From: Saprospiraceae bacterium | Lineage (GTDB): Bacteria > Bacteroidota > Bacteroidia > Chitinophagales > Saprospiraceae | DNA length: 57,963 nt | Direction: 5' to 3' | Assembly (NCBI GenBank): GCA_020628645.1 | Contig: JAHDES010000039.1 | Span: 1 to 57,963 of the forward strand | Shown here: positions 1-8,466 of the stretch, piece after piece | Position numbering within the stretch: position 1 is the first letter of the stretch | How the letters are laid out: each line of letters begins with the position of its first letter | Made by a program: the position numbers and the translations under genes | Notes under the pieces: model-generated | Told to the model about the DNA's origin: nothing | Database searches by the model: none | What the model saw: only the letters and a program-made list of their open reading frames with translations

Positions 1-11
1 TGACCAATGCC

Positions 12-31
12 TACAGTTTTTGAAAACTGTA
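12..31. terminator. Possible terminator hairpin at left edge
   Basis: Arms TACAGTTTT and AAAACTGTA (9 bp) flank a two-base centre and are followed by a short A/T tract. It could end a rightward gene that stops left of the window. The stem is AT-rich and no gene is visible to judge it by. Confidence 0.3.
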
Positions 32-67
32 AAATTTTTATAGGAAAACCCTTATTTATGAGTTATA

Positions 68-92
68 GGATTGTCGAGTTTGTTCGACGATT
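68..92. repeat. REP-like hairpin
   Basis: ATTGTCGA at 70-77 pairs, with one G-U, with TCGACGAT ending at 91. The outer GTCG/CGAC bases resemble the flanks of the clearer REP-type hairpins at 39.9, 48.1, 48.9 and 55.2 kb. Membership of that family is inference. Confidence 0.3.
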
Positions 93-160
93 GAATCGAA
101 AAGCAAGTAGAAAAGTTAAGGTTTAATTAAATCTATATTGGAGTACAACTAAAAGCCTAT

Positions 161-190
161 TTTGTATGCTGATTTAAACTTCTACCTTTA
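161..190 (+). promoter_or_regulatory. Candidate Bacteroidota promoter
   Basis: TTTG at 161-164 is followed after 18 bases by TACCTTTA at 183-190, close to the TTTG-N19-21-TAnnTTTG consensus. It lies just before the lipoprotein start at 206 and could drive the three rightward genes up to 3295. Confidence 0.35.
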
Positions 191-205
191 GATTACTCCT
201 TATTT

Positions 206-1765
206 ATGAAAAATATTTTCCTAACAAGTTTTGCTTTATTTCTCTTGGTAATTTTTGGGTGTACACCCAAAATTCCATTAGAATTAGAAGAAATTCATCA
301 AACACAATATGCTACAGCTTGGAGTAAATTAGACAATTATCCAGCTAAATATGGACGTTCGGATGATTTACACTTCTTTACGCCAAACGAAGGTTTTGTC
401 ATCAATAGTCAAGGCTATTTGTCCTATACTAAAGATGGGGGCGAAAATTGGGAAATCGTTCACGAAAATGAAGGAACATTCTTTCGTTGTATCCTTTTTA
501 ATAATAGAAATGAAGGTTGGTTAGGCACGATTGGAACAGATGATCCCTTATTGTCTTCTAGAGATACCACAGCCCTATATCAAACTACAGATGGCGGGGA
601 AACTTGGTCGCCCGTCAGTTTTATTGGCCCAACACCAAAAGGACTTTGTGGCTTGTTTAAAGTTAATGATAAGATGATTGTGGGAACGGGACGAGTTCGA
701 GGACCTTCTTATTTTATAAAAACGATGGATAGTGGTAAGACGTGGTATTCTTATGATTTGAATCATTTGGCAGGATCGTTAATCTCCACTTATTTCTTTG
801 ATGAAAAGCGAGGATTACTTATTGGAGGAACCACTAATGATAAGGAAAATAGTCGTTCGTTAGTCTTAGAAACCTTGGATGGAGGAATGAGTTGGGATAC
901 GATTTACCTTTCGGAACAAATAGGGGAGTACCCTTGGAAATTTGCCTTTCCGAATGAAAAAGAAGGCTATATTTCGATTCAACGAAATATTCGGGAAGGA
1001 CGTTTTTATCACCTACAAACGAAAGATGGTGGTCGAACTTGGGAAGAAGTCGTTCACTCACCTGATTATTATTATGTGCAAGGAATCGGTTTTATCAATG
1101 AAGATATTGGATGGATGGGGGGCAGTAATCGTTGGACCTACGAAACTAGAGATGGCGGTGAAACTTGGAATAAAAAACAAAATATTGGCAATGGCTTCAA
1201 TAATTTCCAAACCTTTGGCGATAGCTTAGTTTATGGAGTAGGTTTTGGGGTGTTTAAAAATCCAGATGTTCAATCAAAAGGCATGAATCTTCAAAAAACT
1301 TCCTACAGAGACGGTAGTTTACGAGCCACATTTATGATTAAAGAAGGTAGACGAAATGGAGTAGCCACTTTTTATCATCCCAATGGGACAATCGCCGCAA
1401 AAGGAAAATACAAAAATAATTTTAAACAAGGGAAATGGACCTATTTTGATGAGCAAGGACAACTAACTGCTACAAGTAAAAATAATGGAAGTGTTTTTCC
1501 AATTTCAGAAAAAGATGCCGCAAGAATTGTAGGAGATTATCAAACGGAAAGTGGGGGCATACGATCTATCTTTATGGAAGATGGCAAATTCTATTCGCAA
1601 CGAAAAGAAGGACGTAAATTTCAAATTTTTCCAGAAAGTCCTAGTCACTTTTTCTATGATATAGATGCCGACGTCACCATTGAATTTATTAAAAATGACC
1701 AAGGAGAAGTAACCCATTCCATCTCATATCAAAATGGAGGTTTTTCAAGGGCTACTAAATTATAA
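206..1765 (+). CDS. BNR/Asp-box beta-propeller lipoprotein with MORN-type repeats
   Basis: Predicted lipoprotein: a hydrophobic N-terminus ends in a lipobox with Cys at residue 19 (LVIFGC). Residues about 50-350 hold six Asp-box motifs (pattern T-x-D-x-G-x-x-W, such as TKDGGENW and TTDGGETW), the hallmark of BNR/Ycf48-like propellers. Residues about 370-430 carry MORN/YwqK-like repeats (GRRNGVATFYHPNGTI, then KQGKWTYFDEQGQ). The final 80 residues are a small beta-rich region of unknown type. The protein probably sits on the outer membrane or faces the periplasm. No catalytic residues are seen, so the role is unknown. It starts a run of three rightward genes; the gap to the next is 18 bp. Confidence 0.85.
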   Translation: MKNIFLTSFALFLLVIFGCTPKIPLELEEIHQTQYATAWSKLDNYPAKYGRSDDLHFFTPNEGFVINSQGYLSYTKDGGENWEIVHENEGTFFRCILFNNRNEGWLGTIGTDDPLLSSRDTTALYQTTDGGETWSPVSFIGPTPKGLCGLFKVNDKMIVGTGRVRGPSYFIKTMDSGKTWYSYDLNHLAGSLISTYFFDEKRGLLIGGTTNDKENSRSLVLETLDGGMSWDTIYLSEQIGEYPWKFAFPNEKEGYISIQRNIREGRFYHLQTKDGGRTWEEVVHSPDYYYVQGIGFINEDIGWMGGSNRWTYETRDGGETWNKKQNIGNGFNNFQTFGDSLVYGVGFGVFKNPDVQSKGMNLQKTSYRDGSLRATFMIKEGRRNGVATFYHPNGTIAAKGKYKNNFKQGKWTYFDEQGQLTATSKNNGSVFPISEKDAARIVGDYQTESGGIRSIFMEDGKFYSQRKEGRKFQIFPESPSHFFYDIDADVTIEFIKNDQGEVTHSISYQNGGFSRATKL

Positions 1766-1783
1766 AACTATATTCATAAAATT

Positions 1784-2260
1784 ATGACACCAAAATACAA
1801 AGATTATTTAACCAAAGAACTCCCGGCTCAATTGCGTACACTTGCTGGAACCCAAGCCCCTAATTTTGGAATAATGACAGCGCATCATATGGTGGAGCAT
1901 TTAATCTATGTAACGAAAACCATGTCGAGAAGAAAAGGAGAACCTGAAGCAGAATTGAATAAAAGTCAGCGTTATTTCCGTAAATTTGTGGATGCAGGAT
2001 GCCCTTTTGAATATCGACCTCGCGAAGGTGCAAAAGTAAATGATTTACGAACAGCTAGTATCGAAGAAGCAATTCAACTCTTTGAAACAGCGACACAAAC
2101 CTTTTATAGTTTGTTTGAAACCAATCCTGAACATAAAAGTTACAATCCTATGATGGGAGAATTCAACTTAGCGGAGATTGAATTGTTTAATTATCAACAC
2201 GGGCGTTGGCATTCGTATCAATTTAGTTTAATTGAAGAATTCGAAGCAGCGGCAGTTTAA
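1784..2260 (+). CDS. DinB/DUF1569-like putative metal-binding protein
   Basis: A 158-residue cytoplasmic protein of mostly helical composition. His34, His35 and His39 (AHHMVEHL), together with His139 and His143 in QHGRWH (H-x3-H in the last helix), match the His triad of DinB-fold proteins. That fold is a four-helix bundle used by several thiol- and metal-dependent enzymes. The ligands are seen directly; the fold assignment is by pattern. It lies 18 bp after the propeller lipoprotein and 30 bp before the ferredoxin reductase, so the three may be co-transcribed. Substrate unknown. Confidence 0.65.
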   Translation: MTPKYKDYLTKELPAQLRTLAGTQAPNFGIMTAHHMVEHLIYVTKTMSRRKGEPEAELNKSQRYFRKFVDAGCPFEYRPREGAKVNDLRTASIEEAIQLFETATQTFYSLFETNPEHKSYNPMMGEFNLAEIELFNYQHGRWHSYQFSLIEEFEAAAV

Positions 2261-2290
2261 ATTTAATCTATTAGATATCTAAAGATAGAA

Positions 2291-3295
2291 ATGATAAAGA
2301 CAGATATTTTAATCATTGGAGCAGGACCAGTTGGTCTATTTACAGTATTTGAAGCAGGACTTCTAAAATTGCGTTGCCATTTGGTAGATGCACTGCCCCA
2401 AGTAGGTGGACAACTTTCAGAAATTTATCCGAAGAAACCCATTTATGATATTCCTGGTTTTCCTTCCATTTTGGCAGGCGATTTAGTGGATAATTTGATG
2501 GAGCAAATCGAACCTTTTAAACCGACCTTCACCCTAGGAGAACGAGCGGAGCAATTGGAACGATTGGAGGATGATAGTTTCGTACTCACCACGAATGAAG
2601 GAACAAAAATCAATGCGCCTGTCATTGCGATTGCAGGAGGCTTGGGATGTTTTGAACCACGCAAACCACCTATTGAAAATATTGCCTCCTTTGAGAAGAA
2701 AGGGGTTTCTTATATGATTAAAAACCCAGATGTCTACAAAGATCAGCGTTTGGTAATAGCAGGGGGCGGTGATTCTGCCTTAGATTGGACGATTTATATG
2801 GCTGATGTAGCAAAGGAAGTGACCTTAGTACATCGAAGAAGTTCGTTTCGAGGAGCATTAGATAGTGTCGAAAAAGTCATGGAATTGCACAAAGCCAATA
2901 AAATAAAATTGATTACAGAAGCACAGGTGGTGGGTTTAAGTGGCAATGGTAAATTGAATTCCGTAACTATCAAGCACAAAACAGAAGGGAAATTAGAAAA
3001 AGAGACGGATTATTTTATTCCATTGTTTGGGCTTACGCCAAAATTGGGGCCTATTGCAGATTGGAATCTTTCCATTACGAAAAATTCCATTGATGTAGAT
3101 ACCTATGATTATCAAACCAATGTACCTGGGATTTATGCCATTGGTGATATCAATAATTATGATGGAAAACTAAAGTTAATTCTTTGCGGTTTCCATGAAG
3201 CTACCTTGATGGTACAATCTGCCTTTAAACGCGTTTATCCAGATAAAAAATTGAGTTTTAAATATACAACAGTAATGGGAGTAGAAGGATTTTAA
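2291..3295 (+). CDS. Ferredoxin-NADP+ reductase, thioredoxin-reductase-like type
   Basis: A 334-residue flavoprotein of the YumC/TrxR-like ferredoxin (flavodoxin)-NADP+ reductase family. The FAD-binding GAGPVG is at residues 10-15, a second nucleotide motif (GGGDSALDW) is near 158-166, the NADPH-selecting VHRRSSFRG is near 187, and the FAD-contacting AIGDI is near 285. The CxxC redox centre of true thioredoxin reductases is absent from the central domain, which supports the FNR call. It would move electrons between NADPH and ferredoxin in the cytoplasm. The gene converges on the HtrA gene with only 6 bp between stops. Confidence 0.9.
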   Translation: MIKTDILIIGAGPVGLFTVFEAGLLKLRCHLVDALPQVGGQLSEIYPKKPIYDIPGFPSILAGDLVDNLMEQIEPFKPTFTLGERAEQLERLEDDSFVLTTNEGTKINAPVIAIAGGLGCFEPRKPPIENIASFEKKGVSYMIKNPDVYKDQRLVIAGGGDSALDWTIYMADVAKEVTLVHRRSSFRGALDSVEKVMELHKANKIKLITEAQVVGLSGNGKLNSVTIKHKTEGKLEKETDYFIPLFGLTPKLGPIADWNLSITKNSIDVDTYDYQTNVPGIYAIGDINNYDGKLKLILCGFHEATLMVQSAFKRVYPDKKLSFKYTTVMGVEGF

Positions 3296-3301
3296 ATTCT
3301 T

Positions 3302-4468
3302 CTACTTCATCGTATCCAAGGTCAAAAGCACATCTACGGCCTGTCGATTACGGATTAGGTTGACAAATACTTCTTCGCCTACTTCATATTTTTCTAAAGC
3401 CAATAATAATTCTGCTTCATTTTTAACTTGGTCATCATTGATGCCGATAATAATATCACCCAATACAATTTCACCATATTGATTGCGATAAGTAGGTTGG
3501 ATATTTGCCTTCTCCGCAGCCCCACCTTCTTCTACATTGATGACTAAAATCCCTTCAATTCCCAAACGTGCAGCAATTCGTTTAGAAGCTGAACTTATCC
3601 CCAAAGATGGACGACGAATTTTTCCAAATTCCAATAAATCTGGAACAACCCAACGAACAATATTTACAGGAATCGAAAAGCCAATACCTGCATACGCTCC
3701 TGAAGGGCTATAAATAGCCGTATTCACTCCAATTAAACGACCAGAAGAATCTAATAAGGGCCCTCCAGAATTTCCTGGATTAATAGCTGCATCTGTTTGT
3801 ATAGCTCCTCGAATGGGGACACCTGCTACAGATTTTATTTCTCGTCCTAAAGCACTTATAATTCCTGTGGTTAAGGTTTGATCTAAACCAAAAGGATTAC
3901 CAATAGCATAAACCGATTGACCTACTAAAAGATCATCAGATTCACCAATTTTAATAGGAGAAAGAATTCGTCTAGGCGCATCTATTTTCAACACCGCTAA
4001 ATCTTTTTCAGGAGCAACGCCTACAATAGTCGCTTCCCAAGTAGAACGATCAGCTAAGGTGACTTTAGCACTGTTTGATCCTTGTATAACGTGATAATTG
4101 GTAACAATATGTCCTTTATTATCCCAAACAAAACCAGAACCTGTTCCTTTAGGAATTTCCGTTACGCGCATAGAGAAAAAATCTCTTTTCAGTTGAGTAG
4201 TGGTAATGAAGGTGACAGAAGGCGCGGCATCCTCAAAAAGCTGAATGGTTGCTTTTTCGGCAGTATTTAAATCCGCTCGAATGGGAAGAGAAGGAGGATT
4301 AATCCTTGTAATAGTATCTTCTAACGATTTATTTTCTTCATTAGTAGATGACGTAATAGCCGAAGATGTGGAGGTCGATGTACTATCTTTTGATCGCCAA
4401 GCTGAACCAATGATTACTCCTATACCAATTAAAACAATGGCTAAAATAAGACGCATAAAATTATTCAT
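3302..4468 (-). CDS. HtrA/DegP-type periplasmic serine protease
   Basis: An S1C protease of 388 residues: one N-terminal membrane anchor or uncleaved signal (6-21), a low-complexity Ser/Thr linker (28-48), a trypsin-like domain with the triad His126 (NYHVI), Asp156 (EKDLAVL) and Ser234 (GNSGGP), and a single PDZ domain (about 287-380). One PDZ makes it DegS-like in layout. It probably handles envelope protein quality control. An in-frame ATG exists upstream at 4576, but that extension is not membrane-like and runs through the hairpin at 4556-4579, so the start at 4468 (MNNFMRLIL) is preferred. Confidence 0.92.
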   Translation of the reverse strand: MNNFMRLILAIVLIGIGVIIGSAWRSKDSTSTSTSSAITSSTNEENKSLEDTITRINPPSLPIRADLNTAEKATIQLFEDAAPSVTFITTTQLKRDFFSMRVTEIPKGTGSGFVWDNKGHIVTNYHVIQGSNSAKVTLADRSTWEATIVGVAPEKDLAVLKIDAPRRILSPIKIGESDDLLVGQSVYAIGNPFGLDQTLTTGIISALGREIKSVAGVPIRGAIQTDAAINPGNSGGPLLDSSGRLIGVNTAIYSPSGAYAGIGFSIPVNIVRWVVPDLLEFGKIRRPSLGISSASKRIAARLGIEGILVINVEEGGAAEKANIQPTYRNQYGEIVLGDIIIGINDDQVKNEAELLLALEKYEVGEEVFVNLIRNRQAVDVLLTLDTMK

Positions 4469-4520
4469 AAATCTTTGGATTCGTTTAGTCTGTAAAAATA
4501 ACTGATCCGAAGAAATAACG

Positions 4521-4529
4521 CAAAAGATA
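4521..4529 (-). promoter_or_regulatory. Weak candidate promoter for the HtrA gene
   Basis: On the minus strand this reads TATCTTTTG, one base longer than TAnnTTTG, about 53 bases upstream of the preferred HtrA start. The -33 element is not clear. Confidence 0.25.
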
Positions 4530-4550
4530 GAGATGGAGTTGTGGAGAATA

Positions 4551-4579
4551 AAAAAGCCTTGGTGAAAACTCACCAAGGC
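4551..4579 (-). terminator. Rho-independent terminator, leftward
   Basis: GCCTTGGTGA (4556-4565) and TCACCAAGGC (4570-4579) form a perfect 10-bp stem with a four-base loop. On the minus strand it is followed by five T residues. It would stop leftward transcripts from recN before the HtrA promoter. It is also the best preserved part of the tandem repeat here. Confidence 0.6.
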
Positions 4580-4985
4580 AATATCACATTCATAGTTTAC
4601 AAAACAGTTTTATAACTTTATAGTTAATTTTTTTTTGGGGGTTAGATTTCTATATTTTTGTTAACATTAATTTATACAAAAAAAAACGAGGAATCTAGTA
4701 CAAACTAATAAGTGCTGTAAAAAAACTAATAAGTGATAACAATTGAATTGTTTTTTATTAATAATGAAGAGGGAAATCATTAAAAAAGCCTTAATGAAAA
4801 CTCACCAAGACAATATTACTTTCATAGTTTACAAGGATGTTTTTATACTCTATAACTCTTTTGATGGTTAGATTTTTTGGATTTGCTCTTTCTTTTTTTG
4901 TTTGCCATAGCAATACATTTCATTGTTTGTTTACCATAAAGATATAGACACGTTACTTTCAATGCTAGTACTAACTAATAAGTGA
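4551..4985. repeat. Degenerate tandem duplication between HtrA gene and recN
   Basis: Two diverged copies, about 4551-4738 and 4782-4985, share in the same order: AAAAAGCCTT, TGAAAACTCACCAAG, CATAGTTTACAA, GGTTAGATTT and CTAATAAGTG. The hairpin stem is intact only in the first copy; the second reads CCTTAATGA against TCACCAAGA. CTAATAAGTG occurs at 4705, 4726 and 4975. The 578 bp between the HtrA start and the recN stop hold no convincing ORF, so this is non-coding repeat DNA of unknown function. Confidence 0.65.
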
Positions 4986-5046
4986 TGCTTATTAAAGGAT
5001 AAGTGACAAGATAAATAAAACAGTAATGTGTATACGATTGATAAAA

Positions 5047-6714
5047 CTATGAATTCATTTGCAATTGAAGCAATTCTCTGGCATTTTCAATGGCAGAATC
5101 GGAAGGAGGATTACTACTCAACATAGTCGCAATGGCACGTACTCGCTCTTCTAAAGATAGTTGTTTTACTTTAGTAACCGTACGATCTTTTTTATCCTTT
5201 TTATAAATAAAATAGTGCGTATCTGCTTTTGAAGCAATCTGAGGAGAGTGGGTAATAACGACTAATTGATGATGCAGGGATACATTTTTCATGATACTTC
5301 CCATTTTCAAGGCAACATCACCAGAAACTCCGCTATCAATTTCATCAAAAATAAGCGTGGGTAAAGGAATAGCACTCGCCACTAAGGATTTGGTACAAAG
5401 CGTCAAACGCGATAATTCACCGCCAGACGCTACATCTTTTATGGCTTGTAAACGTCCTCCTTTGTTAGCAGCAAACAGAAAATTTATATCATCTAAGCCA
5501 GTGGAAGATAGTTCCTCCAAAGGGGTAATGGCTACCTGCAATCGAGCATTGGGCATGGACAATTGCTGTAACATTTGGTGTACTTTTTTCTCAAATCCAG
5601 CAACGACTGATTTTCGCCGTTTGGATAATTGCTGGGCTAATTTTTGGAGCTGTTCTTCTTCTTTTGCAATCTTAGCTTCCAAAGTAGCAATCGTAGCACT
5701 TAAATCACCAAATCCATCTAGTTGATTTTGTAAGTTTTGTTGTATCTGAAGTAATTCATCTATCGTAGTTACATTATGTTTGCTTTGTAATTTATAGATG
5801 AGATCGAGGCGTTCTTGCAATTCTGTAATTCGAGAACCATCATACTCTGTATTTTCAGCAATACGATTTAGTTCTTGAGAAATATCTTGTAATTCATAGA
5901 TGCTCGATTCCAATCGCTGATACAGGGCTTCGATGTCAGGATGAAAGTCTTTTACACTACTAATCGTATTGGACAAGTCAGAAAGCTGTCCCGTAACCGC
6001 CTGTTCACTTTCTTCGATATGTTGATGAGCGGCTGAGAGAATACGCTTAATATCTTCTGCATTAGAAAGCGTCGCCTGTTCTTCTTCCATTTTGGCTTGT
6101 TCGCCTTCTACTAATTCAGCTTTATAGAATTCTTCTAGTTGAAAATTGAGGAAATCCATTTCTCGACCCGCGCTTGCATTTTGGTCAATTAATTGGAGCA
6201 GTTGCCGTTTATTAGATTGATAGCTATTAAATAATTGTTGATATTTTTCAAGTAATGCATGATTTTCCGCTAGAGCATCAATCATACGTAGCTGAAAAGA
6301 TACATTGTGAATATCGAGGGTATCAAATTGCTGATGTAAATCAATTAATGCGCCACTAAGTTGTTGTAATTGTTTAAGATTTACAGGGGTATCATTAATA
6401 AACGAACGTGATTTGCCAGAAGGGTTGAGTTCTCTTCGAACGACTAATTCGGCATCATCATCAATATCATTTTCTTCAAAAAAAGATTGAAGTTTATATT
6501 TTTTAATATCAAAATGCGCTTCGATTACACATTTTTTATCTTCATCGTATAAGGATTTGGTATCCGCACGTTTGCCCATGATTAAACCCAAAGCACCTAG
6601 TACGATGGATTTACCCGCACCTGTCTCTCCAGTAATAATCGTGAGTCCTTTAGAAAAATGAATTTCTAATTCTTCAATAATGGCATAATTCCTAATGTGT
6701 AGGCGTTGAATCAT
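5047..6714 (-). CDS. recN: DNA repair protein RecN
   Basis: An SMC-like ATPase for recombinational double-strand break repair. The Walker A GETGAGKS is at residues 29-36, long Gln/Glu-rich coiled-coil arms fill about 150-370, the ABC signature SGGEL is at 430-434 and the Walker B/catalytic FDEID with Glu458 is near 456. Its 555 residues match the usual length. It is transcribed leftward with its own minus-strand promoter motif about 31 bases upstream. Nothing looks truncated. Confidence 0.96.
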   Translation of the reverse strand: MIQRLHIRNYAIIEELEIHFSKGLTIITGETGAGKSIVLGALGLIMGKRADTKSLYDEDKKCVIEAHFDIKKYKLQSFFEENDIDDDAELVVRRELNPSGKSRSFINDTPVNLKQLQQLSGALIDLHQQFDTLDIHNVSFQLRMIDALAENHALLEKYQQLFNSYQSNKRQLLQLIDQNASAGREMDFLNFQLEEFYKAELVEGEQAKMEEEQATLSNAEDIKRILSAAHQHIEESEQAVTGQLSDLSNTISSVKDFHPDIEALYQRLESSIYELQDISQELNRIAENTEYDGSRITELQERLDLIYKLQSKHNVTTIDELLQIQQNLQNQLDGFGDLSATIATLEAKIAKEEEQLQKLAQQLSKRRKSVVAGFEKKVHQMLQQLSMPNARLQVAITPLEELSSTGLDDINFLFAANKGGRLQAIKDVASGGELSRLTLCTKSLVASAIPLPTLIFDEIDSGVSGDVALKMGSIMKNVSLHHQLVVITHSPQIASKADTHYFIYKKDKKDRTVTKVKQLSLEERVRAIATMLSSNPPSDSAIENARELLQLQMNS

Positions 6715-6744
6715 AAGAAAACCTAAGATTTAAATGATACGGAA

Positions 6745-6752
6745 CAAAGTTA
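6745..6752 (-). promoter_or_regulatory. recN promoter -7 element
   Basis: On the minus strand the bases read TAACTTTG, an exact match to TAnnTTTG, about 31 bases upstream of the recN ATG. A TTGTTT lies about 23 bases further upstream as a loose -33 element. Confidence 0.45.
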
Positions 6753-6850
6753 CGACTTGAAAACGGAATTTTAAACAATTTGTTAATGAACCTTCAAATC
6801 TTTGTTTTTTTTTGTTTTTTTATTGATCTTGAAGCAACAAAACATCCAAA

Positions 6851-7537
6851 ATGAAATTCATCGGACGCCTTTTATCCATTATGTTTATTGTAGATGTAGC
6901 TTTGCTGTTTTCGGAGACTTTACGAACAGAAGGAACGGTGTATGGACATTTTCTCAAAATTATTCTTCTTTTTTTTGGGGTAGGAGCATTGGTTTTGTTG
7001 TTTAAAAAATATATTTATTTCCATTATTTTGAAGAAGTTCGGGTGGTACATTTAAACATCAAAAGTGATTATATTGATGATTTGTTGTTTAAGGTGATTG
7101 CGATTTGTCTAGTAGGTTTATTGAATATTTATCTTTTTAATGATGTTTTTTATCATCGACACACCATTCAATTAATTATTTGTACCACACTAGCCTCCCT
7201 TGCTATTTTGTTAAATGCGCGTCCTGCTTTACTACTGAATCCTTCAGGTTTTTATTTTGATGATTATTACCCCGATGAATGGAAATGGAAGGATATTCAA
7301 CAGATTCATTTTGGAGAAGACCACATTTATTTGAAAGGTCGTTTTCAAGATTTTGAATTGCCCCTTTCGTATTTAGATACTGAAGACTTCAAAACTCCTT
7401 GGTGGCAACCTCAATTTGATATTGCTGCAAATTATAGTAGAGAAGATTTTCAAAAATGGTTACATTCTTACGCGCTTGCCCATCAAATAGATTGTAACAC
7501 ACCCGAATTTTTGAAAACAAAGAAGGAATTACTTTAA
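6851..7537 (+). CDS. Small membrane protein with C-terminal PH-like domain, unknown function
   Basis: A 228-residue protein with four hydrophobic segments (about 8-20, 36-52, 80-98, 104-122), followed by a soluble region rich in aromatic and acidic residues (NPSGFYFDD, DEWKWKDIQQI, FQDFELPLSYL). That order of helices then a short beta-rich region resembles the STM3941-like/bacterial PH-type membrane proteins of Bacteroidota; this is pattern inference only. ATG at 6851 is preferred over one at 6802 because the latter is in another frame and codes no recognisable protein. It is followed by two small genes on the same strand. Confidence 0.7.
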   Translation: MKFIGRLLSIMFIVDVALLFSETLRTEGTVYGHFLKIILLFFGVGALVLLFKKYIYFHYFEEVRVVHLNIKSDYIDDLLFKVIAICLVGLLNIYLFNDVFYHRHTIQLIICTTLASLAILLNARPALLLNPSGFYFDDYYPDEWKWKDIQQIHFGEDHIYLKGRFQDFELPLSYLDTEDFKTPWWQPQFDIAANYSREDFQKWLHSYALAHQIDCNTPEFLKTKKELL

Positions 7538-7600
7538 ACTATCTCATTCGCTTCCTTCGAACGGTAGAATTTTATATTTTACAATAATAAAAGATCTACT

Positions 7601-7948
7601 ATGTCTAAACTATCCTATCATAACAAACGATTTCGTTCTCTTTCTAATACCGAGAATGGAGAAGTAGATGCGACTACTATTTTTCATTATCGACAAGAAG
7701 AAATGACGGTTTGGGCTACCTATAAAGGTGGAAGTATTATATTTGGTACGTTAGTCGCCAAAGTAGATGAACAGAACAGATTAGATATGCGCTATCAACA
7801 CCTTAGTGAAGATGGTACATTCAAAACAGGTATTTGTCATTCTACACCAGAAGTACTTGCCGACGGACGTATTCGCCTACACGAAAAATGGCAATGGACA
7901 AGTGGCGACCAATCTAGTGGTGCCTCCATCATTGAAGAAATTCCTTAA
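7601..7948 (+). CDS. Small conserved protein often labelled N-acetylglutamate synthase
   Basis: A 115-residue soluble protein. The pattern RSLSNTENGEVDATTIFHY, a central GGSIIFGTLV and a terminal LHEKWQWTSGD match a compact beta-rich family common in Bacteroidota. Those proteins are often named n-acetylglutamate synthase in databases. No GNAT acetyltransferase fold motif or amino-acid kinase domain is visible, so that name is probably a propagated error. Gaps to neighbours are 63 and 45 bp. Function unknown. Confidence 0.75.
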   Translation: MSKLSYHNKRFRSLSNTENGEVDATTIFHYRQEEMTVWATYKGGSIIFGTLVAKVDEQNRLDMRYQHLSEDGTFKTGICHSTPEVLADGRIRLHEKWQWTSGDQSSGASIIEEIP

Positions 7949-7993
7949 AAAAATCAAAATCAAAAAATCTATATCAAAACAAAACCATCTATC

Positions 7994-8419
7994 ATGAATC
8001 CAATTGTACGAAATGTATTAGCTGTTCTTGCAGGCATTCTTGTTGGCATTATTGTAAATGGAAGCTTAGTAGCTTTAAGTACGACAATTATCCCTTTACC
8101 TGAAGGGGTGGTGCTTGATCCAATGGATCCTGAAAGCCTAAAAGCCGCGATTTCAAAATTTGAGCCTCAAAATTTCATCATGCCTTTTTTGGCGCATGCA
8201 CTAGGCACTTTAGCAGGTGCATTTGTAGCTGCTAAGATTGCCTCCACCCATAAAATGAAATTTGCTCTTGGAATAGGCGCATTTTTTCTCATTGGTGGAA
8301 TTATGAATATTATTGACCTAGGAGGGCCACTTTGGTTTAAAATCTTGGATCTCGTAGTCGCCTATTTCCCCATGGCTTGGTTGGGAGGACGAATGGCAGG
8401 AGGAAATCATCAAGCTTAA
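7994..8419 (+). CDS. Four-helix integral membrane protein, unknown function
   Basis: A 141-residue protein with hydrophobic segments at about 7-28, 55-75, 85-105 and 112-130. GTLAGAFVAAKIA and a final GGRMAG are the most family-like parts. The loop after helix 1 is acidic and Pro-rich. The pattern suits small inner-membrane proteins of the Bacteroidota, but no activity can be read from it. Confidence 0.75.
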   Translation: MNPIVRNVLAVLAGILVGIIVNGSLVALSTTIIPLPEGVVLDPMDPESLKAAISKFEPQNFIMPFLAHALGTLAGAFVAAKIASTHKMKFALGIGAFFLIGGIMNIIDLGGPLWFKILDLVVAYFPMAWLGGRMAGGNHQA

Positions 8420-8466
8420 AAGTACAAGTGTATTTTTATCAAAAAGAGATTGAATATCCACTAAAA

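Noticed and set aside
4469-4576. 36-residue N-terminal extension of the HtrA protease from ATG 4576
   Set aside because: It runs through a terminator hairpin and is followed by an internal start with a good membrane anchor, so ATG 4468 is used.
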